A stretch of DNA of 64,000 bases from Lachnospiraceae bacterium (GCA_017467805.1 JAFUKJ010000030.1:59656-123655), one strand, 5' to 3'; shown: positions 17,860-27,601, counted from the stretch's first letter. A program made the numbers and translations. Notes: generated by a model not told the origin, from the sequence alone.

Positions 17860-19299
17860 TCAGCACTCTTCAAATACCTGAATAATTCCACCCGCAAAGC
17901 CGTCATAGTGATTCAGAAAATTCTCTGCCGCACGCTTCATATGCACGCTGACACGTTCTCCACAAAAACCAATTTCTATCCATAGATTTGCAAGGTTATC
18001 TCCAAGAAGAAAGCTGCGAAGCACCAACCTGTTCTCCTGCTCCCACACTGCTGCCGTCACCGCAGGATATTCCACCTCAGGAAAGCTATGCTCTACAAAC
18101 TCGCCCATTCCAAATGCAATCCTATGAACTCCGTATGCGTTTTCATATTTCAAACTGCCCTTTTTATCAGTCTCGCGATACTCTACCTTTGCATACTTCA
18201 ATCCTAATTCATTCGAATCAAATAAGATTTTCTTACCAAACAATTGACTTCCTAACGTTGAACTCAGCTCTCCCTTTGGTATCGGCAAGCTTAATCCACA
18301 TTTTTCTTCTGTTACAATTGTTTTTTCCACAGTTTCACCAACTACATACGGATAGATATGGTTATAAAAAGCATCATATAAGGGCTGTAAGGCAACTCCG
18401 CTTCCTTGCATATCTGCAATTGTCAGGAAAACGAAATCATGCTGTGGAAAGCAAACCGCAAGCTGTCCTCCCATGCCATACATACAAAAGCCATCTTTTC
18501 TTGCACGCCAAAAATAATAACCATAGCCTTCTCTCTCATCCTGTATTACCTGCAAAGGTGTACCGATTTGCTTACTTGTCGCTTCCTTCAGATACTGTGA
18601 CGGATATAATTCCTCACCATCTAATACCCCATAGTGATTACACAGGTATGCAACCTTTGCAAGGTCCTCTATCGGACACACCAGTCCGCTGCCGCCCATA
18701 GAAACACCTGCAGGCTCCTTCAATATGTATGCACCATCCGAAAAGCCAAGCTTATCCAGAAACTTTTCTTTCAAATATGCAAGAAGTTCTTTTCCTGTAA
18801 GCTTCTCTACCAATGCAGTCAAGGTATGTGTAGCTGAAGTATCATAGCTAAAAACAGTACCTGGCTGGTGAGATGGCTTCAGATGAAAAAATGATTCCAC
18901 CCAGTCTCCGTCATATCGCTTGTAGGTTGTCATCCTATGTGCAGAAGACATACAAAGCATATCTCTAATTGTCATAGCCGCAATGCGCTCATCTACCTCT
19001 TTTGGAAGCTTCTCTGAAAAATAGTCACATATTTTGTCTGTCAACGCAAGCTTCCCCTCCTGTACTAACAATCCAATTGCCAAAGATGTAAAAGATTTTG
19101 TAATGGAATACATACGATGATTTGCTGTTCTTGAAAATGGCTTAACATAGCGCTCTGCCAAAATCGTCTTTCCGCGAAGCAGCATAAAACCATGTAACGC
19201 CAGCTGCTTTTCTCCTATCTCTTTTATAAATGCTTCCACAGCACCTGTAGGTATTCCTCCCTCTTCTGGTGATGTAGCTGTCTGAAATTCTAAGCCCAT
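17860..19299 (-). CDS. Serine hydrolase of the class C beta-lactamase family
   Basis: Penicillin-binding-protein-like serine hydrolase or esterase, 479 aa. The N-terminal catalytic domain (about 15-320) has the SxxK motif in MYSITKSFTSLAIGLL (Ser67, Lys70) and a Tyr motif FSYDTSATH in place of the usual YxN. The GYGYYFWRARKDGFCMYGMG segment resembles the region before the third motif. The last 150 residues are a beta-rich extension. There is no signal peptide, so it is probably a cytoplasmic esterase or peptidase and not a beta-lactamase. It is last in an operon with an HD hydrolase and an MBL-fold protein. Substrate unknown. Confidence 0.85.
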   Translation of the reverse strand: MGLEFQTATSPEEGGIPTGAVEAFIKEIGEKQLALHGFMLLRGKTILAERYVKPFSRTANHRMYSITKSFTSLAIGLLVQEGKLALTDKICDYFSEKLPKEVDERIAAMTIRDMLCMSSAHRMTTYKRYDGDWVESFFHLKPSHQPGTVFSYDTSATHTLTALVEKLTGKELLAYLKEKFLDKLGFSDGAYILKEPAGVSMGGSGLVCPIEDLAKVAYLCNHYGVLDGEELYPSQYLKEATSKQIGTPLQVIQDEREGYGYYFWRARKDGFCMYGMGGQLAVCFPQHDFVFLTIADMQGSGVALQPLYDAFYNHIYPYVVGETVEKTIVTEEKCGLSLPIPKGELSSTLGSQLFGKKILFDSNELGLKYAKVEYRETDKKGSLKYENAYGVHRIAFGMGEFVEHSFPEVEYPAVTAAVWEQENRLVLRSFLLGDNLANLWIEIGFCGERVSVHMKRAAENFLNHYDGFAGGIIQVFEEC

Positions 19300-19314
19300 T
19301 TCCTTCTTCTCCCT

Positions 19315-19971
19315 TTACAATACTTTGCTTCCATTGGCTGTCAGCTTAAACTTCGAGCCAAAATATTCTGCTGCCCTTCTACACATAATCATTCTTTGCA
19401 GGAATATTTCGAAGTACTCCAACATAGTACAGATGGATTCATCAATCTGCAGATTCAATGTAATCAGCTTTTTCTCTGTGTCTACAACTAATTCCGCTCC
19501 TGTTACTGCGTAATTTACTCTGTCGTGAATATCAAAGCTTGCCTTATCCGTACATCTAACTCGATTTCGTCTAACATCTGTCTTATCTGCTATAATCAAC
19601 GCTGCTGAAATTGCATCAATCGCGCCACCTGTAGATTCATCATGATTCGCGATACAAGCTACCACTTCTACTCTGTCTTCTAACGGCATATCTGTATTTC
19701 TCAAAATCTCATTTGCCAGAATAGAACCATACTCTGCATGATGCTTACGGTTTATTCCATTTCCAATATCATGCATAAAGCCTGCAATCTTTGCCAGCTC
19801 AATCTCATGCTCCGAATAACCATATTTGCGAAGAATCTCTCCTGCCCGCTCTGCCACCAATGCGCAATGTGCTTCCGAATGATCCGTATAACCTAAAGTA
19901 TCTAAATATGCATTTCCCTTTTTGATGAATGTGCGAACCTCCGCATTCTCCTTAATCTCCTGATATGTCAT
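19315..19971 (-). CDS. HD-domain phosphohydrolase
   Basis: Metal-dependent phosphohydrolase, 218 aa. The HD ligands are visible: His in DHSEAHCALVAERAG, the HD pair in GFMHDIGNGINRKHHAEYG, a second His pair within the same loop, and the distal Asp in ALIIADKTDVRRNRVR. It resembles small HD enzymes that act on nucleotides or cyclic nucleotides but is too short to be HD-GYP. GAGGAGG ribosome site. It lies between the MBL-fold gene (12 bp) and the serine hydrolase gene (15 bp). Substrate unknown. Confidence 0.85.
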   Translation of the reverse strand: MTYQEIKENAEVRTFIKKGNAYLDTLGYTDHSEAHCALVAERAGEILRKYGYSEHEIELAKIAGFMHDIGNGINRKHHAEYGSILANEILRNTDMPLEDRVEVVACIANHDESTGGAIDAISAALIIADKTDVRRNRVRCTDKASFDIHDRVNYAVTGAELVVDTEKKLITLNLQIDESICTMLEYFEIFLQRMIMCRRAAEYFGSKFKLTANGSKVL

Positions 19972-19983
19972 CTGCTTCCTCCT

Positions 19984-20799
19984 CTACAAAATCCTTGTTC
20001 CACTGTGTATCTGATGTAACTGCTCCTGCATAATTTCTATCATTACATCCAACGCAAGCTGTCCCGTGCAATGTCCCGAATAGAAAATGCAATCCAGCTT
20101 TGCCAGTTCTCTTGCTGTCTGTCTGATATTCTCTATATCCTCTGGTGTATATTCCTGCTGTATCATGTGAAATCCGCTTACCACCATATCAGGATAGCTT
20201 TGATATAATTCCCTGTATTTCTCGAGAATATTCAGTATGCCATTATGTGCGCAGCCTGAGAACAATACATTTCTTTCACCTTCTGTTACCACAAGACACT
20301 GCTCATGCTCAAACTCATCCTGCACCAGATGCTCTCCATCCTTACGTTTTAATAACAGATTTCCTTTTGCCCAGAACCTTCTTCCTGTCACATTCGTAAA
20401 AAGCGACAGCTCTTCATCAATCTGTAAATCTCCCTCTACCAATACTAACTGGGGCAGCTTCAATATATCCTGATGAATACCAATATACTTCTCTCCCTGC
20501 TCCTTAATGCTGTAGTAAGCTCTTCCTGCATTTGCCCGCATGTATATCTTAGCATTTGGATTCTCCTTGGCAAATGCCAACAGTCCACCTGTATGGTCGT
20601 AATGCCCATGACTAATCACTACTGTATCCACCTGTGCCAAATCTATTCCCAATGTCTTAGCATTTTCCAAAATTGCGTCACTTGCTCCTGTATCCACTAA
20701 CAGCTTGTGCTTATTTGTTTCTGCATAAAAGCATAGCCCATGCTCATTTATACATCCATCTACACCCTTTGTATCTTCCATCAAATTAACGATTTTCAT
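19984..20799 (-). CDS. MBL-fold metallo-hydrolase (COG1237-like)
   Basis: Metallo-beta-lactamase-fold enzyme, 271 aa. The dinuclear site motif is HGHYDHTGG at about 64-72, with later ligands in FSGCAHNGI and YSGHCTGQ. The CAHNGI/GHCTG pair is characteristic of the COG1237 branch, whose archaeal members make a ribofuranosyl-aminobenzene phosphate; most bacterial members are uncharacterised. It is first in the three-gene operon 20799-17860 and is divergent from yfcE. Confidence 0.85.
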   Translation of the reverse strand: MKIVNLMEDTKGVDGCINEHGLCFYAETNKHKLLVDTGASDAILENAKTLGIDLAQVDTVVISHGHYDHTGGLLAFAKENPNAKIYMRANAGRAYYSIKEQGEKYIGIHQDILKLPQLVLVEGDLQIDEELSLFTNVTGRRFWAKGNLLLKRKDGEHLVQDEFEHEQCLVVTEGERNVLFSGCAHNGILNILEKYRELYQSYPDMVVSGFHMIQQEYTPEDIENIRQTARELAKLDCIFYSGHCTGQLALDVMIEIMQEQLHQIHSGTRIL

Positions 20800-20923
20800 A
20801 ATGCCCTCTATATCTTATATAAACTTCGCCATAATATATTTTCCTACTTTACACACTACCATATTTTTCTTACAATTAAAATAAAAATTATGTAAATCAA
20901 ATAGCGCATTGCTTTTGCTGCAG

Positions 20924-20932
20924 TGCTATACG
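20924..20932 (+). promoter_or_regulatory. Extended -10 element before yfcE
   Basis: TGCTATACG is an extended -10-type element 16 bp before the yfcE start; its closeness implies a very short leader. The -35 is not obvious. Confidence 0.3.
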
Positions 20933-20948
20933 AGTAGGGGGAATTTTT

Positions 20949-21494
20949 ATGAAATGGATGGTTGCATCAGATATACACGGTTCTGCATATTATTGCGAGA
21001 AGATGCTGGAGACCTTTGAGAGAGAAGGCGCAGACAGATTACTTTTATTAGGGGATATTTTATACCATGGACCTAGAAATGACCTGCCAAAGGATTATAA
21101 CCCCAAAGCTGTCATTCAAATGTTAAATGAACGCAAAGACAAATTATTGTGTGTACGAGGTAATTGTGATACAGAGGTTGACCAAATGGTTCTGGAATTT
21201 CCTATCATGGCAGAGTACTGTATTATAGCTATTGGAAGCAATATTATATATGCTACACATGGACATCATTTCAGCGAGAATAATCCTCCGCTTCTACGCA
21301 GCAAGGATATTCTGCTCTGTGGTCATACTCATATCCCCAAATATGCCGAACACGATTCCTTTATTTATATGAATCCAGGCTCTATAGCCATCCCCAAGGA
21401 AAACAGCCATCATGGTTATATGATTATAGAAGATAACCGTTTCGAATGGAAGGATTTAAGTAATCAGCTGATTCAAAGAATTCATCTTTCATAA
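20949..21494 (+). CDS. yfcE: YfcE-type metallophosphodiesterase
   Basis: Calcineurin-like phosphodiesterase, 181 aa, cytoplasmic. All five metal motifs are visible: DIHG (residues 8-11), LLGDILYHG, RGNCDTE, ATHGHHF and CGHTHIPKY, followed by MNPGSIAIPK, which is characteristic of YfcE. E. coli YfcE hydrolyses artificial phosphodiesters; its natural substrate is not known. GTAGGGGG ribosome site. It is monocistronic with a bidirectional terminator after it. Confidence 0.92.
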   Translation: MKWMVASDIHGSAYYCEKMLETFEREGADRLLLLGDILYHGPRNDLPKDYNPKAVIQMLNERKDKLLCVRGNCDTEVDQMVLEFPIMAEYCIIAIGSNIIYATHGHHFSENNPPLLRSKDILLCGHTHIPKYAEHDSFIYMNPGSIAIPKENSHHGYMIIEDNRFEWKDLSNQLIQRIHLS

Positions 21495-21538
21495 CAACCA
21501 AACACCGCCACGCTTCGCGAGACGGCTTATTGGAATAA

Positions 21539-21583
21539 AAACACCTTCAGATATTAGTAAAACACTAATACTTGAAGGTGTTT
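21539..21583. terminator. Bidirectional terminator between yfcE and the GGDEF gene
   Basis: AAACACCTTCA (21539-21549) pairs with TGAAGGTGTTT (21573-21583), with an inner ATTAGT/ACTAAT pairing. T-rich tails are present on both strands. Confidence 0.85.
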
Positions 21584-21597
21584 CTTTATTTATATCG

Positions 21598-23025
21598 TCA
21601 ACTCTTCTCGTCTGTCCTATGTTTCGCTTCCTTGAAACGATACATATTCTCATCAGCCAGTGTCAATATATCATCCAGCAACAAATGACTTCCTTTTTCA
21701 CGGATTGCATAACCATATGATGTACTGATGACATAATCATATTTTAACTCGGTACTTCTCTCCTTTAATCTCTCCTCAACCGCATGACACAGACTCTGAA
21801 CCTCGTCCTCAGACAAATTCAATCCTACTACTAAAAACTCATCTCCGCCAAGACGTCCTACATGTCCATACTTACGGAATATTTCAGATAAAACATCTGC
21901 AAAAATACGCAGAATCTTATCACCCTCATCATGTCCAAAGGTATCGTTCACATACTTGAATTTATTCAAATCAAAATAAATAAGAGCAATACTATGTTGA
22001 TAATCGCTACCCAGCCTGCCTAACAGATTATGCATGGCAACACGACTGTTACACTTTGTTAACGTATCCATATTCACGTCCTTCATGGACTGGTACCAAT
22101 AAAGTATGATTCGAACAACGCAAACAATAATGCTACAAATCACAAAAATAGAGAAATAGCTCCACAGGTCTATGTATAACAAATCCTTATAGATTGTACT
22201 CTCCTCCACACACTGTACAATAACCCAATCATATCCTGAAAGATAGGTCACATTCGCAATATATTCTATTCCATTCTGTACGACAGTTCCTTCCTGATCC
22301 GCCTTTTCTTCAAATGCCTTTTGAATCAGCCGATAATCTGCCTCCGCTTCATTAAAAACACTCTCTTGAGAATATATCTTATTCACATCATCAGCAACAA
22401 TATAATTGCCCTGACGATTAATCAGCCAAAGCTTTCCGTCAAGAAACATTTCATTCTGCGCAAATAACTCTTCAATCTCAGTCAATTCAAATGCACCACA
22501 AAGTGCACCTACCTTTTGCTTATATTTATCGCGAATTGTAACACTTACTGTCATTGTAATATGTTCAGAGCTATAAAACGGCTCTGTAATATAAACCTCA
22601 TTCTCCATGACAGACTGATAAAAGGGTTCCTCTCCCTGCTCTCTGATAACCCCTTCATCAATATAATAGCCCGTTCCATCGTCACGCATAATAAAGATAT
22701 GATGAAATCCCAGCTTCTCAGAACGTCCCTTTATGAATTCCTTCTGCATGGTCTCATCCATCTTATAAATGTCAGGATACTGCGCCAATCCCTCCAAAAC
22801 TGCTACCTTACTATCTACAAACTGTTGAAATTGTACCTTTTGATTATCGGAAAATATATTCATACAATCCTTAATCAAAAGAACCTGATTCTCTTTGTAG
22901 CTGTAGGTACCTACACTAACACCTATTGTCAGCACAACAAACATCACAAAGACAACAACTAAAATAATTGCGTCCACAGGCTTCAAATATGAAATTTTGT
23001 TATTAATTATTTTCTTTTTCATCAT
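21598..23025 (-). CDS. Membrane diguanylate cyclase with extracellular Cache sensor
   Basis: Makes cyclic di-GMP from GTP in response to an external ligand, 475 aa. Membrane helix 1 is at about 15-40, a dCache-type sensor at about 45-275, helix 2 at about 285-310 (SYFSIFVICSIIVCVVRIIL) and a GGDEF domain at about 320-470. The active site GGDEF and the DLNKFKYVNDTFGHDEGD segment are intact. The usual product-inhibition site RxxD five residues before GGDEF reads RKYG, so it appears lost. The start is weakly supported: GGGAG lies about 20 bp upstream of the ATG pair. Confidence 0.92.
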   Translation of the reverse strand: MMKKKIINNKISYLKPVDAIILVVVFVMFVVLTIGVSVGTYSYKENQVLLIKDCMNIFSDNQKVQFQQFVDSKVAVLEGLAQYPDIYKMDETMQKEFIKGRSEKLGFHHIFIMRDDGTGYYIDEGVIREQGEEPFYQSVMENEVYITEPFYSSEHITMTVSVTIRDKYKQKVGALCGAFELTEIEELFAQNEMFLDGKLWLINRQGNYIVADDVNKIYSQESVFNEAEADYRLIQKAFEEKADQEGTVVQNGIEYIANVTYLSGYDWVIVQCVEESTIYKDLLYIDLWSYFSIFVICSIIVCVVRIILYWYQSMKDVNMDTLTKCNSRVAMHNLLGRLGSDYQHSIALIYFDLNKFKYVNDTFGHDEGDKILRIFADVLSEIFRKYGHVGRLGGDEFLVVGLNLSEDEVQSLCHAVEERLKERSTELKYDYVISTSYGYAIREKGSHLLLDDILTLADENMYRFKEAKHRTDEKS

Positions 23026-23070
23026 AATATAATTATAACGACTCCCGCCAAATTCAACAAGCTTACATAA

Positions 23071-24081
23071 CTACCAGCCCATAATCTTCTGCTTCATAGC
23101 TTCATCCGCATTCTCACTGACGCAAATCGTTCCATCTGCCTTACGTCCAATAACGACCGTCGGTGACATCGTAGTTACATCAATCTCTACAATATCCTCA
23201 AATCCCTCTAACTCTGTACCAAAACGGTCTACTACCTTGCCGTCCTTGGTAATACCATACACTACATCCAGATTCTCCTCATTATCATATCCTGCGGCAA
23301 TAAACACAATATCCTTCATAGCTTCCGTGGAATATTCTCGATTGAAACCTGGGTCTGAGTGAAGCACTGTACCTTCCTTTGTCAAACCAAACAACATAAT
23401 TCTTCCAGACTCGATAGACTGGATATTGGTCCAATTAATATCTTCGAAGTTAATAGTTGTTACCACGCCGTCACTATTTAATCCCGCAACAAAGCTTCCC
23501 GAATACGCCAATGCAAGCTCTTTTATATTCTTCCATGATTGAATCTGTGCGATTTCTTCGCCACTTAACCCAATATCTAATATACCTTGCTCCAATATAC
23601 TTCCATCCTTGCAAAGTCCAAAGCCCCCAAAGTATGGATAATTGCCATACACCTGTCGCAAATTCGTCCACTGCATCATTCCTTCTGCATTCGTTACCTC
23701 TATGCCAAACATGACGCCTACATTACCTTTTGCTTCTTCTATCTCTTTCAAAGTCGCCTGCATATCCTGCTCAAGCTCTTCCACGCTCTCTCCCTTCGCA
23801 GGTAGTATCTTCCCTTCAGCAGATATGCCTGCGGGCGCGTCATCATTTTTGATTAATCGTACTGCATCACTCCAGCTTGTCTCCTGAATAATCTCGCGAT
23901 TATACATATCTGCATCACAGGCTACCCGTACATTGCCATCCTCTATCACAGCAATATAGGAATCTCCTGCCGCAATTAAATCCTTATCCTCCAAAAACAC
24001 TAACTCATCTGTACCGCAACCTGATAGCATTATGCATAGACCTGCCAATATTCCTACTATACTCTTCCGTAATCCTCTCAT
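23071..24081 (-). CDS. Lipoprotein with RCC1-like beta-propeller repeats
   Basis: Surface lipoprotein of unknown function. GAGGG supports the ATG at 24081 (336 aa; start MRGLRKSIVGILAGLCIMLS), giving a signal peptide and lipobox LSGC with Cys22; an upstream in-frame ATG at 24105 overlaps the preceding gene. The mature part carries repeated units of the form GLxxDGxV/GxTKEGTVL/GITKDGKVV/GRKADGTI that resemble RCC1 or similar propeller blades. It begins 20 bp after the aldo/keto reductase gene. No enzyme motif is seen. Confidence 0.75.
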   Translation of the reverse strand: MRGLRKSIVGILAGLCIMLSGCGTDELVFLEDKDLIAAGDSYIAVIEDGNVRVACDADMYNREIIQETSWSDAVRLIKNDDAPAGISAEGKILPAKGESVEELEQDMQATLKEIEEAKGNVGVMFGIEVTNAEGMMQWTNLRQVYGNYPYFGGFGLCKDGSILEQGILDIGLSGEEIAQIQSWKNIKELALAYSGSFVAGLNSDGVVTTINFEDINWTNIQSIESGRIMLFGLTKEGTVLHSDPGFNREYSTEAMKDIVFIAAGYDNEENLDVVYGITKDGKVVDRFGTELEGFEDIVEIDVTTMSPTVVIGRKADGTICVSENADEAMKQKIMGW

Positions 24082-24101
24082 ATATCTTCCCTCATTCTCT
24101 A

Positions 24102-25280
24102 TCAATACTTTACCACTAGCGATATGACCTTCTTCACAAATCTGACCAATGGTCCTTCCAATTCCCTTGTGGCATTCTTTAGTTCCTTGCGAATCTCAAT
24201 ATGCTGTGGGCAATGCTGCTCACACTTGCCGCATTCCACACAATTTGTCGCTGATGTGGAATCTCCACGCAATAAAATACACTGCATATATTCCCACAAA
24301 GCCTTACTCTTACCATCCACAAAACGCTTATTATATATAGAAAAGGTGCCTGGAATATCTACCTTTTTCGGGCATGGCATACAGTAACCACAGCCCGTAC
24401 AGCCCACCTTCATCTTCTCATTTATTGCAGCTACTACCTGCTTTAAAAGCGCCTCTTCCTTCTTAGTAAACTCACCAACCTGCGATGTATCTGCATTCTT
24501 CACATTCTCCTCAACCATTTCCAGTGAGTTCATTCCCGATAATACGCAGGTAACCTCAGGCTGGTTCCATAGCCAGCGAAATGCCCATTCAGCGGGTGTA
24601 TGCTGTATTTCATAATCTGCAAATAGCTTTATCGCCTTGTCTGGAAGCTGATTTGCCAGTCTTCCGCCACGAAGAGGCTCCATAATAATAACAGGAATCC
24701 CCTTGGATGCCGCATACTGCAAGCCCGTTCTTCCTGCCTGAGAATGCTCATCCAGATAATTATACTGAATCTGGCAAAAATCCCAGTCATATGCATCAAT
24801 CAGCTGACAAAAGGTCTCAGAATTTCCATGATAGGAAAAGCCTATTTGCCGAATTTCACCGTTCTCCTTCTTCTCTCTTATCCAATCCTCAATTCCTAAA
24901 GCCTTTAACCTCTCCCAGGTCTTTACATCTGTCAGCATATGCATCAGATAATAGTCTATATAATCCGTCTTTAATCTCTCTAGCTGCTCCTTAAAAAGCT
25001 TCTCCATGACCTCTCTTGTCTTAATCAGATAATGCGGCAGCTTGGTCGCAATATTGACCTTTTCTCTGATACTATTTTTCGCAAGAAAATCCCCTAAAAG
25101 CACCTCGCATCCAGAGTAAACATACGCTGTATCATAATAATTCACACCCGCTTTATATGCTGCCATCAGCTCCCGCTCAGCCTTTTCCACATCAATTTTG
25201 CCCGACCTTTTCGTGAATCGCATACAACCATAGCCAAGCACTGATATTTTATTTCCATATTTATCATTGCGGTACTGCAT
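24102..25280 (-). CDS. Aldo/keto reductase with C-terminal 4Fe-4S domain
   Basis: NAD(P)H-dependent oxidoreductase fused to ferredoxin clusters, 392 aa. GGAGGG sits six bases before the ATG at 25280, so this start is preferred over the ATG two codons earlier. The TIM-barrel part (1-275) has YDTAYVYSGCE with catalytic Tyr, KLPHYLIKT, YYLMHML and GFSYHG. The C-terminal part (about 295-380) carries CTGCGYCMPCP and CVECGKCEQHCP, two cysteine sets for iron-sulphur clusters. This architecture is common in anaerobic Firmicutes; the substrate is unknown. Confidence 0.92.
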   Translation of the reverse strand: MQYRNDKYGNKISVLGYGCMRFTKRSGKIDVEKAERELMAAYKAGVNYYDTAYVYSGCEVLLGDFLAKNSIREKVNIATKLPHYLIKTREVMEKLFKEQLERLKTDYIDYYLMHMLTDVKTWERLKALGIEDWIREKKENGEIRQIGFSYHGNSETFCQLIDAYDWDFCQIQYNYLDEHSQAGRTGLQYAASKGIPVIIMEPLRGGRLANQLPDKAIKLFADYEIQHTPAEWAFRWLWNQPEVTCVLSGMNSLEMVEENVKNADTSQVGEFTKKEEALLKQVVAAINEKMKVGCTGCGYCMPCPKKVDIPGTFSIYNKRFVDGKSKALWEYMQCILLRGDSTSATNCVECGKCEQHCPQHIEIRKELKNATRELEGPLVRFVKKVISLVVKY

Positions 25281-25325
25281 ATTCATCCCTCCATCATCTT
25301 TAGAAAAAGCGCCATTTTCATGACG

Positions 25326-26225
25326 CTATTTGTTTGTGCCTAATAGCAACAGCTTCTTAGACTCATTACTAATATTCACTTCTCTATGCTCTCCGCCGTA
25401 CTCTCCATCTAAAGTCCAGCTAATCGGCTCCTGTGTTTCAATTCTAATATGGGATGCCTTCATACAACAGATACATTCAGCATTCAGCTTACCTGATACT
25501 AACGACACAATAATATTATTCAGCTCCACAGGATTCTGTGGCATGCGGATAAGTGTTACCTCAAACTCTCCATCGTCAAGCTTCACCGTATGGTCTGTCA
25601 GCTTCTTATAACCGCCCACAGAATTCGTATTGGTAATCATACCGAAAATTACCTTTTCCTCTATAACCTCTTGTCCCGTTTCCACCTTAACACGGTAAGA
25701 CTTCACAGCAGACAAGCTCTTGGCGCCCTCCAAAATATATGCCGTATGTCCTAGCAGATTCTTCATATTCTGGTCAGTTCCATAGGATACCTCGGTAAAA
25801 AGTCCAAATGCTGCTATATATACAAATCGATTCTCATTAAAAAGACCAACATCATACGCCGCACAATTTCCATCTACAATTGCCTGTGCTGCCTTCTTCA
25901 TACTAGACGGTATACCAACACTCTGTGCATAATCATTGGTGCTTCCTGCTGGAATATAACCAATCGGAAGTATTTCCTCGCAAGACATCATTCCTGTGAC
26001 GACCTCATTCAAAGTCCCATCACCGCCACAGCAAGCCACTACGTCGTAACGGCCTTTTTCTCTATCTGCTACTATCTCTATTGCATCGCCCTGCTTGCCT
26101 GTGGCATATGTAGTAACCTCATAGCCACCCTGCACAAAAATCTCTATGATATCTGATAACTTAGTTCTTATCTGCCCTTTACCAGCTCTCGGATTATACA
26201 CAAAAAGCATCTTTTTCTTCTTCAT
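25326..26225 (-). CDS. Diacylglycerol kinase-family lipid kinase (YegS/DgkB type)
   Basis: Phosphorylates diacylglycerol or a related lipid with ATP at the inner face of the membrane, 299 aa. The DAGK catalytic domain has NPRAGKG (about 11-17), the ATP-binding GGDGTLNEVV (about 67-76) and IPAGSTNDYAQSVGIP. The C-terminal beta domain ends with SWTLDGEYGGE, also typical. It may serve phospholipid recycling after lipoteichoic acid synthesis, as DgkB does, but this is inferred. AAGGAT ribosome site. Confidence 0.9.
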   Translation of the reverse strand: MKKKKMLFVYNPRAGKGQIRTKLSDIIEIFVQGGYEVTTYATGKQGDAIEIVADREKGRYDVVACCGGDGTLNEVVTGMMSCEEILPIGYIPAGSTNDYAQSVGIPSSMKKAAQAIVDGNCAAYDVGLFNENRFVYIAAFGLFTEVSYGTDQNMKNLLGHTAYILEGAKSLSAVKSYRVKVETGQEVIEEKVIFGMITNTNSVGGYKKLTDHTVKLDDGEFEVTLIRMPQNPVELNNIIVSLVSGKLNAECICCMKASHIRIETQEPISWTLDGEYGGEHREVNISNESKKLLLLGTNK

Positions 26226-26335
26226 AGAATCCTTCTTTCTAATCCTATTATCATCACAATTTTAAAATATTTTATTGCAATTTGGTATTTTCATCAATAG
26301 AGTTATTCTTTTTTAATAAATATATTAGCTTTCGT

Positions 26336-27151
26336 TTATTCTACCGAAAATTTCTGATTAAATTTATCCAAGCAAAGTGCAGCAATCACGCCGACTGCAA
26401 GACATATTACATTGATTACAAGGCTACCTACTGATTCAACAAAGCTTGAATATGGAACAATCATAACTGTTGCTGCAATTACTATACCTATAATTGCATG
26501 AAATGCTACTGAGTAATGCTTCTCAAAGAGCATATTTACAGCTTTTGAAAGCAAAATAACTGTTGCAAGCGCTCCAATACCTGCTGGTATCAAAATTGCA
26601 AAATCAAGTCGTCCAATACCTGCTACAAATGGCTCATACAATCCTAAAGGCATTAACAATGTAGAAAAGCTCATTCCAGGCGCAATTACGCTCAATGCAA
26701 GACAAACGCCACAGAAAATGTACCAGACAAAATTAGGCGTAATTGAAACAGAAAAAACCTGCAAGCTAATCAACAAAGCAAAAGTCAATCCTGTTGCTAC
26801 ACAAAGTGAGACATAAGATGCTTTACTACGTCCCTGTTCTCCTGCCTCTCTAAAGAGCGATGGCAACATTCCTCCAATCAAACCGACAAACAGACACACT
26901 GATGGTGCAGGATAACGCTCCAACAAAATCGCAAGAAGATTTGCAACTCCTAAAAAACCGATTACAATACCCACAAAAATCGGCAAAAGCTTTGGCACAT
27001 GTGTTTTAAAGTTTCGAATTGGATCCGCAAGGAATTCCATAATCGTCTTATAGATTCCAAAAACAACGCATAGTACTCCTCCTGAAATTCCTGGCAACAC
27101 TGCTCCGAGTCCTATTAACGCTCCCTGTACTATCTTCATTAGTAATTTCAT
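26336..27151 (-). CDS. DUF368 membrane protein
   Basis: Polytopic membrane protein of the DUF368 family, 271 aa with about eight hydrophobic helices. The N-terminal GALIGLGAVLPGISGG and the repeated VIAPGMSFSTLLMPLGLY motif are family signatures. Some DUF368 proteins have been linked to export or flipping of undecaprenyl phosphate (PopT); whether this member does so cannot be told from sequence. GGAGGAG ribosome site; monocistronic. Confidence 0.88.
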   Translation of the reverse strand: MKLLMKIVQGALIGLGAVLPGISGGVLCVVFGIYKTIMEFLADPIRNFKTHVPKLLPIFVGIVIGFLGVANLLAILLERYPAPSVCLFVGLIGGMLPSLFREAGEQGRSKASYVSLCVATGLTFALLISLQVFSVSITPNFVWYIFCGVCLALSVIAPGMSFSTLLMPLGLYEPFVAGIGRLDFAILIPAGIGALATVILLSKAVNMLFEKHYSVAFHAIIGIVIAATVMIVPYSSFVESVGSLVINVICLAVGVIAALCLDKFNQKFSVE

Positions 27152-27282
27152 TATTTACTCCTCCACCTATTCACAAAATTAGTAATTCTTTCTTTTCAAA
27201 AAGTATATTTTAGTATCTCAATTATTATGCTACCACAAAAATTCCCGTCTATCAATATATGTAAACTACTCCTACCAAGATG

Positions 27283-27468
27283 TTATTTTGCTAATTTCTC
27301 CGTCTCGATATAATGCTCCAACAATCTAATAACATACTCAGGCGCATGTCTGGTATCTCTCTCCCATTCCGTAACCGTTCGATACGGTATCTGAAAATAC
27401 TCGCAAAATTCTCTACGATTCATTCCCGTGCTTTTTCTTAATTCCTTTACTCTTATATATTGCTCCAT
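27283..27468 (-). CDS. Small XRE-like helix-turn-helix protein
   Basis: Probable DNA-binding protein of about 61 aa. The helix-turn-helix is in VKELRKSTGMNRREFCEYFQ and IPYRTVTEWERDTRH. The ATG at 27468, with AAAGGA upstream, is preferred; the ATG at 27492 has no ribosome site. It is divergent from another XRE regulator, with an inverted repeat between them. Target genes are unknown. Confidence 0.7.
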   Translation of the reverse strand: MEQYIRVKELRKSTGMNRREFCEYFQIPYRTVTEWERDTRHAPEYVIRLLEHYIETEKLAK

Positions 27469-27504
27469 ATTGCTTTCATTCCTTTGTTTCATGTTATTTT
27501 GTAG

Positions 27505-27523
27505 ATGATATGTATATTATCAT
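27505..27523. promoter_or_regulatory. Inverted repeat between divergent XRE genes
   Basis: ATGATA (27505-27510) and TATCAT (27518-27523) form an inverted repeat with a 7-bp spacer, a usual geometry for an XRE-type dimer site. The regulatory role is inferred. Confidence 0.35.
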
Positions 27524-27601
27524 TTGTGTCTTATTTTGCTCATAATATTATACTTTTGCTTAAATAATTTGTCTATACTTTCATTAAGAGGGTATAACAT
27601 T

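Noticed and set aside
27524-27601. Upstream start for the XRE regulator
   Set aside because: The 26 extra residues are hydrophobic and lie over the inverted repeat and promoter; AGAGGG supports 27602.
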